Assembly: GCA_035491935.1 (NCBI GenBank)
Contig: DATJJW010000007.1
Location: 1-13,012 of the forward strand
Length of the DNA: 13,012 nt
Source of the DNA: DATJJW01 sp035491935
Lineage (GTDB): Bacteria > Pseudomonadota > Alphaproteobacteria > ATCC43930 > CGMCC-115725
Direction of reading: 5' to 3'
In this document: positions 5,844 through 13,012 of the stretch, one piece after another
Numbering within the stretch: the first letter of the stretch is position 1
Layout of the letters: each line of letters opens with the position of its first letter
The notes under the pieces: model-generated
Seen by the model: only the letters and a program-made list of their open reading frames with translations
What the model was told of the DNA's origin: nothing
Database searches by the model: none
Position numbers and translations under genes: made by a program

Positions 5844-7260
5844 CTGGCTGCCCAACCTTGCCGACCGCAAAGGCCCCCGCTATCAGGCGATCGCCGACGC
5901 GCTGGCCGATGACATCGCCGCCGGCACGCTCACGCCGGGCACACGTCTGCCAACCCATCGCGACCTCGCCTGGCGGCTAGGCGTCACCATCGGCACGGTG
6001 AGCCGCGCCTATGCCGAGGCCGAGCGCCGGGGCCTCATCGGTGGTGAGGTCGGACGCGGAACCTTCGTGCGCAATCCGGCCGAGGCGGCGCGGCGCCGGG
6101 GGACCGGGCGCGCGGAGTCGCAGCATTACCGCTATGCCGGCCCGATCGGGCCGATGGAACAGATCGACCTCGCGCGCAACTACATGCCGCTGGGCCCCGC
6201 CCCCGCTATGCTGGCCGAGACGCTGCGCGAGATATCGGCCGAGGGCGATGCCACGGCGCTGATGTCCTATCATCTGCCGGCCGGCTGGATCGGCCACAGC
6301 ATGGCCGGGGTCAAATGGCTGGCGGCGAGCGGCATCGAGGCGACGCCGGAACGGCTGGTCGTCACCTGCGGCGGCCATCATGGCGTCTCGCTGTCGCTAT
6401 CGGCGCTGGCCCGGCCCGGCGACGTGATTGCCGCCGAGAGCCTGACATATACCGGCCTGATGGCAGTCTGCCGCCAGCACGGCATGACGATCGAGCCGAT
6501 CGCCCATGACGATGAAGGCATATTGCCGGATGCCTTCGAGGCGACGTGCCGGCGCATGGCGATCCGTTTCCTCTATCTCGTGCCCAATTTGCAGAACCCG
6601 CTGGGCGGCATCCTGTCGACCCCAAGACGCGAGGCGATCGTCGCCACCGCACGGCGGCATGATGTGCTGATCATCGAGGACGACATTTTCGGCTTCCTGA
6701 TCGAGGCTCCGCCGGCCTTCGTGACGCTGGCGCCGGAGCGGACGCTGCATGTGGCGTCATTGTCGAAATCCTTGGCGCCGGGCCTGCGTATCGGCTGGCT
6801 GCTGACGCCGCCGGCGCTGACCCAGCGGATCGCCGACGCCATCCATGCCGATGTCTGGATGGCGGCGCCACTCATGGCCGAGATCGCCAGCCGCTGGATC
6901 GCCGATGGCCGGGCCGCGGCGCTGGCGCAATGGAAGCGGGACCAGGCGCCGCGCCACCAGGAGTTCGCACGCCGCATCCTCGGCAACAGCTACGCCCCCT
7001 CGCATCCCCATGCCTATCATTTCTGGCTGCCCTTGCCCGTGGAGCGCCGGGCCGCCGATGTCGTGGCCGAGGCGCAGAGGCGTGGTGTCGCGGTCCTGAG
7101 CGGCGATGCCTTCGCCGCGGCTCCGGGATATCCCATTGCCAACGGCATCCGCATCTGCCTGGGCGCCACCGCCGACCTCGCCACGCTGGAGCAGGGGCTG
7201 AGCATCCTCGCCGGTGTGCTCAAGGACCAACCGGCGACGCCGCGCCTGCTGGTGGTCTAG
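5836..7260 (+). CDS. MocR-family transcriptional regulator (GntR winged helix fused to aminotransferase domain)
   Basis: A 474-residue regulator. Residues 10-80 are a GntR-type winged helix (PRYQAIADALADDIAAGTLTPG, then TRLPTHRDLAWRLGVTIGTV and VGRGTF). Residues about 110-465 have the fold-type I aminotransferase domain that in this family binds PLP as an effector sensor rather than as an enzyme. The cofactor residues are kept: PNLQNPLG at 250-257, Asp283 in EDDIFG, the Schiff-base Lys311 in SLSKSLAPG and Arg318. No Shine-Dalgarno precedes the ATG at 5836, so the message may be leaderless. It is divergent from a GNAT/PhzF gene pair with inverted repeats between them, the usual arrangement for a MocR that controls its neighbour. 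It is not obviously PdxR, since no pdxST genes are adjacent, or GabR, since no gabTD genes are. The effector is unknown and could be an amino acid or amine acted on by the GNAT or PhzF enzyme. Confidence 0.92.
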   Translation: MTIWLPNLADRKGPRYQAIADALADDIAAGTLTPGTRLPTHRDLAWRLGVTIGTVSRAYAEAERRGLIGGEVGRGTFVRNPAEAARRRGTGRAESQHYRYAGPIGPMEQIDLARNYMPLGPAPAMLAETLREISAEGDATALMSYHLPAGWIGHSMAGVKWLAASGIEATPERLVVTCGGHHGVSLSLSALARPGDVIAAESLTYTGLMAVCRQHGMTIEPIAHDDEGILPDAFEATCRRMAIRFLYLVPNLQNPLGGILSTPRREAIVATARRHDVLIIEDDIFGFLIEAPPAFVTLAPERTLHVASLSKSLAPGLRIGWLLTPPALTQRIADAIHADVWMAAPLMAEIASRWIADGRAAALAQWKRDQAPRHQEFARRILGNSYAPSHPHAYHFWLPLPVERRAADVVAEAQRRGVAVLSGDAFAAAPGYPIANGIRICLGATADLATLEQGLSILAGVLKDQPATPRLLVV

Positions 7261-7314
7261 TGGAGGACGATCGAACGCCCAGCTCTCAGAACGCCCCAGG
7301 TCCCCAGACGCGAA

Positions 7315-7341
7315 GAGGGCGCCTCGCGAGGAAGCGCCCTC
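7315..7341. terminator. Hairpin between convergent mocR and the Ser/Thr-rich protein gene
   Basis: GAGGGCGC (7315-7322) and GCGCCCTC (7334-7341) form a perfect 8-bp stem with an 11-base loop. The loop itself contains the palindrome CTCGCGAG, which can pair further. It sits 55 bases after the mocR stop and 68 bases past the stop of the leftward gene at 7409. There is no T-run on either strand, so termination by this hairpin is plausible but not certain. The rest of the 148-base gap shows nothing else I can support. Confidence 0.45.
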
Positions 7342-7408
7342 CGCCCGACTTGAGGCATTCCCGAAGCACGTGAGGGAACGTCCCAAGCCATCTCCGATGA
7401 TGGGAACC

Positions 7409-7678
7409 TTATTGGTCGGTGGTTGTCGTGGTCTTCCTGGTCGTGGTCTCGCTCGACGTACTCGGCGCGGCCATCGGCGTGGTCGAATGGTAGACCTTGG
7501 TCTTGTTGGTCAGCATGCCGTCCTCGGTGTTCGAGGATTTGTCGACGCGGGTCGTCGAGGAAACACCAGGGTTGAGCGGATCGGTCCGGGTCGTCGTGCT
7601 CGACGAATATTCGTCGGCCAGCGCCACGCCTGACGTCAGGATCAGGCCGGCAGCACCGGCAAGCAGAAACTTCCTCAT
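7409..7678 (-). CDS. Small Ser/Thr-rich exported protein
   Basis: An 89-residue protein I do not recognise. Residues 1-21 form a clear signal peptide (MRKFLLAGAAGLILTSGVALA, cleaved before DE). The mature part of 68 residues is low in complexity: 31 are Ser or Thr, it has no cysteine, and the last 13 residues are almost all Thr with Arg, Lys and Asp. It should be a disordered periplasmic or secreted protein. The start at 7678 is supported by GGAG 8 bases upstream. It stands alone, convergent with mocR and downstream of the thiD end. A GGAAC/TGTT pair upstream hints at a stress sigma factor promoter. The signal peptide and ribosome binding site make a real gene likely; its function is unknown. 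Confidence 0.75.
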   Translation of the reverse strand: MRKFLLAGAAGLILTSGVALADEYSSSTTTRTDPLNPGVSSTTRVDKSSNTEDGMLTNKTKVYHSTTPMAAPSTSSETTTRKTTTTTDQ

Positions 7679-7699
7679 GCCTCAGTCTCCGTTTTGAGC

Positions 7700-7714
7700 G
7701 ACCGTCGAACGGTC
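7700..7714 (-). promoter_or_regulatory. 6-bp hairpin in the leader of the Ser/Thr-rich protein gene
   Basis: GACCGT (7700-7705) and ACGGTC (7709-7714) form a perfect 6-bp inverted repeat with a 3-base centre, 22 bases upstream of the start codon at 7678. It could be a leader stem-loop or an operator. Nothing else in the sequence tells the two apart. Confidence 0.3.
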
Positions 7715-7726
7715 TTCCGATACTCC

Positions 7727-7752
7727 AACAATGGGGTGTCGAAAGGTGTTCC
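7727..7752 (-). promoter_or_regulatory. Possible EcfG-type general stress promoter
   Basis: On the minus strand GGAAC (7752-7748) and TGTT (7730-7727) are 17 bases apart. The alphaproteobacterial general stress sigma factor EcfG recognises GGAAC then CGTT with 16-17 bases between, so this matches all but one base. It precedes the small exported protein, a kind of gene often in such regulons. Short motifs arise by chance, so the call is weak. Confidence 0.3.
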
Positions 7753-7791
7753 CTCACTCAAAAGGGCGATTTCGTGGCACGTCTGACGGGC

Positions 7792-8607
7792 TTATTCTTC
7801 GCGACTCAGAAGCCAGTTATGGCCAAGCGGGCCGTGGCCTCGGCCAAAGCCTGGCGCTGCCGCGATGGCGCCACGGACATAGTCGCGTGCATCCATCACC
7901 GCCTGGCGCAACCCTTTGCCCTGCGCCAGGCCCGTGGACAATGCGGAAGCCAGGGTGCAGCCGGTGCCGTGGGTATGGCGGCTGTCGATGCGCTCGGCGG
8001 TGAAGAGCTCGATGCCCTCGCCATCGGCCAGCACGTCGGTGACGATGGGCCCCTCCAGATGGCCGCCCTTGAGCAGCACCGCGCCCACCCCCTGGTCTCG
8101 CAATTCCCTGGCCGCCGCCATCATCGCCTCGACGCTCGCGATCGGCCGGTTCAGCAATACCTCGGCCTCCGGCAGATTGGGCGTGAGCACGGTACGGGCC
8201 GTCATCAGCCCCTGGCGCAGCGCCGCCACCGCCTCTTCGGCCAGGAGCGAGGCGCCGCCCTTCGCCACCATAACCGGATCGACCACCAGGGGCAGGTCGG
8301 GAGCCAATTCCGCGATAGTGGCGGCCACGGTACGGATGATGCCGGCATCGTGCAGCATACCGAGCTTGACGACATCGGCGCCGATATCCTCCAGCACCAG
8401 CCGCATCTGCCGGGCGACGAAGTCCGGCGGCACGGGCATGACGCCGAACACGCCTTCGGTATTCTGGGCGGTGAGCGCGGTCACCGCCGTCATGGCGTAG
8501 CCACCCAGCATGGTCACGGTCTTGATGTCGGCCTGGATGCCGGCGCCGCCGCCCGAATCGGAACCCGCGACGATCAGCACCCGCACCGGGCGGACGGAGG
8601 CCGGCAT
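7792..8607 (-). CDS. thiD: Hydroxymethylpyrimidine kinase / phosphomethylpyrimidine kinase
   Basis: Phosphorylates HMP and then HMP phosphate to give HMP diphosphate for thiamine synthesis, in the cytoplasm. The 271-residue protein has the ribokinase-like fold. RVLIVAGSDSGGGAGIQADIKT (9-30) binds substrate, VVDPVM (108-113) is conserved in the family, and TPNLPEAE and LLKGGH follow. HTHGTGCTLASA (211-222) is the anion hole with its ThiD-typical cysteine (Cys217). The ATG at 8607 is 7 bases after the glmM stop and has no convincing Shine-Dalgarno of its own, which suggests translational coupling to glmM. No other thi gene is near, and the 7-base gap leaves no room for a TPP riboswitch. The downstream 113-base gap shows no clear terminator. 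Pyridoxal kinase activity, known in some relatives, cannot be excluded. Confidence 0.93.
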   Translation of the reverse strand: MPASVRPVRVLIVAGSDSGGGAGIQADIKTVTMLGGYAMTAVTALTAQNTEGVFGVMPVPPDFVARQMRLVLEDIGADVVKLGMLHDAGIIRTVAATIAELAPDLPLVVDPVMVAKGGASLLAEEAVAALRQGLMTARTVLTPNLPEAEVLLNRPIASVEAMMAAARELRDQGVGAVLLKGGHLEGPIVTDVLADGEGIELFTAERIDSRHTHGTGCTLASALSTGLAQGKGLRQAVMDARDYVRGAIAAAPGFGRGHGPLGHNWLLSREE

Positions 8608-8614
8608 CGCGCCG

Positions 8615-9976
8615 CTATTGCGCCGCCTGCGGCACGGCGGCGGAGATCACATCCGCCAGCTCGTCGACGAGTCCGTGCACCATCGCGTCGTCCTCGCCCT
8701 CGGCCATGACGCGGATCACCGTTTCGGTGCCGGATTTGCGGATCAGCAGCCGGCCCGAGCCATTCAGGCGGCGTTGCGCCTCCTCGATCGCCTCGCGCAC
8801 CGCCGGCTGCGCCATCGCGTCGGTACCGGGGGCGAAACGCACGCTCTTCATGTATTGCGGCAGCGGGGTGAAGACACGGCCGACCTCGCTCGCCTTGCCG
8901 CCCCGTTCGATCAGGGCGGCCAGCACCTGCAGCGCCGCGATCAGCCCGTCGCCGGTCGTCGCATGGTCGCGCAGGATGATGTGGCCGGACTGCTCGCCGC
9001 CGAGATTGTAGCCATGCTCGCGCATATGCTCGACGACGTAGCGGTCGCCGACATTGGTGCGCACCAAGCCCAGCCCCAGCCCCTTGAGGTAGCGCTCCAG
9101 CCCCAGATTGGACATGACGGTCGAAACGACGCCGCCGCCCTGCAGCCGGCCGCCGCGCTGCATGTCGGTGGCGATCAACGCCATCAGCTGGTCGCCATCG
9201 AGCAGATGCCCCTCCTCGTCCGCGACCAGCAGACGATCGGCATCGCCGTCGAGTGCCAGACCGACATGCGCGTTATGCTCGACGACGGCGCGCTGCATGG
9301 CCTTGGTCGCCATGGCACCGGAATCCTTGTTGATGTTGAAGCCGTCGGGCGAGACATGCAGTGGCACCACCTCGGCCCCGAGCTCATAGAGCACGTTGGG
9401 CGCCACCTTGTAGGCGGCGCCATGGGCGCAATCGACGACGACCTTGAGCCCGTCGAGGCGCAGCCCGCGCGGCAAGGAGTTCTTGACGAATTCGATATAG
9501 CGCCCCTGAGCATCTTCCATACGGCGAGCGCGCCCCAGATGCTCGGGCGCCGCACGGCCCGAGCCGTTGTCACTCAGCACGCTGGCCTCGATCGCCGCCT
9601 CGATCTCGTCCGAAAGCTTGTAGCCGTCCGGGCCGAACAGCTTGATGCCATTATCCTCGAAGGGGTTGTGCGAGGCCGAGATCATGACGCCGAGATCGGC
9701 GCGCAAGGATCGGGTCAGCATGGCGACCGCCGGCGTCGGCAAGGGGCCGACCAGCACGACGTCGAGGCCCATGGCGACGAAGCCCGCGGTCAGCGCCGGC
9801 TCCAGCATATATCCCGAAAGCCGGGTATCCTTGGCGATCACCACGAGATGGCGGTGGTCGCCGCGCTGGAACTGGCGCGCCGCCGCCATTGCCACCTTGA
9901 GTGCGGTCTCCGCCGTCATCGGCTCGGTATTGGCGAGGCCGCGAATGCCGTCAGTCCCGAAAAGCTTGCGCGTCAT
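8615..9976 (-). CDS. glmM: Phosphoglucosamine mutase
   Basis: Interconverts glucosamine-6-phosphate and glucosamine-1-phosphate, feeding UDP-GlcNAc for peptidoglycan and lipopolysaccharide. The 453-residue protein has the four-domain alpha-D-phosphohexomutase fold. The phosphoserine loop ISASHNP puts the active Ser at 102. The metal-binding loop is DGDADR at 243-248, the sugar-binding loop GGEQSGH at 326-332, and the phosphate-binding loop RKSGTE at 413-418. The residue after that loop is Thr419, where proline is usual. I chose the ATG at 9976 (MTRKLFGTDGIRG), preceded by AGGG with 7 bases between and matching the family start. A GTG at 10015 in the same frame would overlap the end of folP and add 13 unconserved residues. 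It lies 25 bases after folP and 7 bases before thiD, within a probable operon. Confidence 0.97.
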   Translation of the reverse strand: MTRKLFGTDGIRGLANTEPMTAETALKVAMAAARQFQRGDHRHLVVIAKDTRLSGYMLEPALTAGFVAMGLDVVLVGPLPTPAVAMLTRSLRADLGVMISASHNPFEDNGIKLFGPDGYKLSDEIEAAIEASVLSDNGSGRAAPEHLGRARRMEDAQGRYIEFVKNSLPRGLRLDGLKVVVDCAHGAAYKVAPNVLYELGAEVVPLHVSPDGFNINKDSGAMATKAMQRAVVEHNAHVGLALDGDADRLLVADEEGHLLDGDQLMALIATDMQRGGRLQGGGVVSTVMSNLGLERYLKGLGLGLVRTNVGDRYVVEHMREHGYNLGGEQSGHIILRDHATTGDGLIAALQVLAALIERGGKASEVGRVFTPLPQYMKSVRFAPGTDAMAQPAVREAIEEAQRRLNGSGRLLIRKSGTETVIRVMAEGEDDAMVHGLVDELADVISAAVPQAAQ

Positions 9977-10001
9977 ACCTGATCCCTGAACCTTTATGCC
10001 A

Positions 10002-11192
10002 TTATCCCCGAGCACGCACCGCCTGCCAGACGGCCAAAGCCTGCGCCGTTTCGGCTACGTCATGGACGCGGATGACCGCAGCCCCGCCTTCGAGGGCCGC
10101 CAGCGCCAGCGCCAGCGAGCCCGGTACGCGGGCCTTCGGCGGAAGATCCCCTCCCATCACATGCTGCACCATCGATTTGCGCGAGGCGCCCAGGAGGATA
10201 CCGCAGCCCAGCGACCGGTATAGACCCAGCATCGCCATCAAGTCGAGATTATGCGTGAGGGCCTTGCCGAAGCCGATGCCGGGATCGATAAGGCAGAGGC
10301 TGCGCGGCACACCCGCGGCCTCGGCGACAGCCAGCCTTCCGTCGAGATAGTCGAAGACGTCGAGGGGTGCCGCGCCGTATCGGGGATCCTTCTGCATGGT
10401 GCCGGGTTCGCCCTGCATATGCATGATGACGCAAGGCGCCTGGCGCTGCCTGATCAGCGGCAAGGTGCCGGGATCGGCAAGGCCCGAGATGTCGTTGACG
10501 ATGCGCGCCCCGGCATCGAGCGCAGCACCCATGACGACGGCATGGCGTGTATCGATCGAGACGGCGATGCCGGCGGAAGCGAGCTTCCGCACCACCGGCA
10601 CCACCCGCGCCATCTCCTCATCCGCCGAGACCGGTGCCGCGCCGGGCCTGGTCGATTCACCGCCGATATCGATGATGTCGGCCCCGGCCTCGCTCAGCGC
10701 ATGCCCGTGGTCGATGGCCTGCGCGGCATCGTCGAAAAAGTCGCCGCCATCGGAGAAGCTGTCGGGTGTGACGTTGAGCACGCCCATGAGATGGGGGCGA
10801 TCGAGGTTGAATGCCCCCCAGGCCGGCAGGGGCGTCGTCAGCCGCGCCAGTTGCTCCCGGAGCGGGACGCGTGCCTCCGGTCCGAACGCCTCGATCTGCG
10901 CATCCAGCGTCGACACGGCCAGGATCGGCCCATCCATGCCGTCCAGCGCCGACGGATCGCGGCGCAGGATCTGGACCAGGGTGAAGGCACCGTCGGCATC
11001 GCCGCCCAGCGGCAGCCCCAATCCCGACGCCAGCACGGCACGTGCGGCCTTGCCGGCGAGCCGGTCGACCGGCCGCAGATAAAGCCCCGCTCCTGCTGCC
11101 GATTGCCCTGTTGCCGATTGCCCTGCTGCCAATTGCCCTGCCGCTGATTGCGCCGACGGCGCCGCATGGGGCGCCGTCACACTCATCGTCAT
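10002..11192 (-). CDS. folP: Dihydropteroate synthase with N-terminal extension
   Basis: Condenses 6-hydroxymethyl-dihydropterin diphosphate with p-aminobenzoate to dihydropteroate in folate synthesis; it is the sulfonamide target. The TIM-barrel catalytic domain runs from about 133 to 396. LMGVLNVTPDSFSDGG (135-150) includes the metal-binding Asn140, IDIGGESTRPG (175-185) includes the flexible loop arginine, and SIDT, NDISG, DPGIGFGK (303-310), ASRKS (336-340) and RVH (375-377) follow. At 396 residues it is about 120 longer than the E. coli enzyme because of an N-terminal extension. Its first part holds four QxAxG repeats (15-34), followed by an uncharacterised segment (about 37-130) of a kind I recall in other alphaproteobacterial FolP proteins. 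The ATG at 11192 follows AGAGG with 8 bases between. It is 35 bases after ftsH and 25 before glmM. Confidence 0.95.
   Translation of the reverse strand: MTMSVTAPHAAPSAQSAAGQLAAGQSATGQSAAGAGLYLRPVDRLAGKAARAVLASGLGLPLGGDADGAFTLVQILRRDPSALDGMDGPILAVSTLDAQIEAFGPEARVPLREQLARLTTPLPAWGAFNLDRPHLMGVLNVTPDSFSDGGDFFDDAAQAIDHGHALSEAGADIIDIGGESTRPGAAPVSADEEMARVVPVVRKLASAGIAVSIDTRHAVVMGAALDAGARIVNDISGLADPGTLPLIRQRQAPCVIMHMQGEPGTMQKDPRYGAAPLDVFDYLDGRLAVAEAAGVPRSLCLIDPGIGFGKALTHNLDLMAMLGLYRSLGCGILLGASRKSMVQHVMGGDLPPKARVPGSLALALAALEGGAAVIRVHDVAETAQALAVWQAVRARG
11091..11150 (-). repeat. Four tandem 15-bp repeats inside the 5' end of folP
   Basis: Four consecutive 15-bp units lie at 11091-11105, 11106-11120, 11121-11135 and 11136-11150, differing by only a few bases (plus-strand form near CCCTGCTGCCGATTG). 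Read in the folP frame they encode QSAAG, QLAAG, QSATG and QSAAG. As 15 is a multiple of 3, a change in copy number would keep the frame, so this could vary between strains without harming the catalytic domain. Confidence 0.9.
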
Positions 11193-11227
11193 CGATGAAA
11201 CCTCTGGAGCCCGCTCAGCCGTGGGCC

Positions 11228-13012
<1,785 letters not shown>

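Noticed and set aside
5743..5958. N-terminal extension of the GNAT frame up to 5958
   Set aside because: It would run through the operator region and into the divergent mocR coding sequence. The start at 5742 has a good ribosome binding site and matches the family start.
7679..7791. Search for a terminator after thiD or a hidden small gene in this gap
   Set aside because: On the thiD strand I find only weak short pairings near the stop and no T-run. No credible open frame with a ribosome binding site is present apart from the leader elements already listed.
8510..9982. A 490-codon open frame on the plus strand opposite glmM
   Set aside because: It is a shadow of glmM: composition is skewed to Arg, His, Gln and Ala and no motif is visible.
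9977..10015. GTG start at 10015 for glmM
   Set aside because: It overlaps the folP stop and adds 13 residues before the standard MTRKLFGTDGIRG start, which has its own ribosome binding site.

Overview
The window looks like an ordinary chromosomal stretch from a GC-rich alphaproteobacterium, most likely of the Rhodospirillales type. The grounds are the gene order ftsH-folP-glmM-thiD, a phosphoserine aminotransferase of the alphaproteobacterial/Methanosarcina type with a structured leader, and the high GC content with strong third-position GC. I see no rRNA, tRNA, CRISPR array, insertion sequence or phage gene.

Layout. (1) 1-1600: a small exported protein (74 aa) with its own terminator, then an orphan RecF/SMC-like AAA ATPase (401 aa) that converges on serA. 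A perfect 14-bp hairpin separates the two and contains the ATPase stop codon. (2) 1600-4495, minus strand: serC then serA, two of the three steps of serine synthesis. They are preceded by a sigma70-like promoter and a short leader with two stem-loops, the second bearing the serC ribosome binding site. (3) 4553-7260: a divergent module. A MocR-type regulator (GntR winged helix fused to an aminotransferase fold) is read rightwards. A short GNAT acetyltransferase and a PhzF-family isomerase are read leftwards as a tightly coupled pair. The 93-bp gap between them holds an 8-bp inverted repeat whose arms carry a TTGACA hexamer in each direction, a second inverted repeat over the mocR start codon, and a 10-bp palindrome. 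(4) 7261-7791: a hairpin and a small Ser/Thr-rich exported protein. (5) 7792-13012, minus strand: ftsH (its 5' end lies outside the window), folP, glmM and thiD, closely spaced and probably one transcript, linking membrane proteolysis, folate, UDP-GlcNAc and thiamine precursor supply.

Most genes are well-known housekeeping enzymes. The parts worth a second look are the MocR/GNAT/PhzF module with its compact operator region and a GNAT that appears C-terminally shortened, the serC leader, the hairpin carrying a stop codon at 1561-1590, and an in-frame 15-bp tandem repeat in the N-terminal extension of folP. I found no clear sign of a wholly new system.
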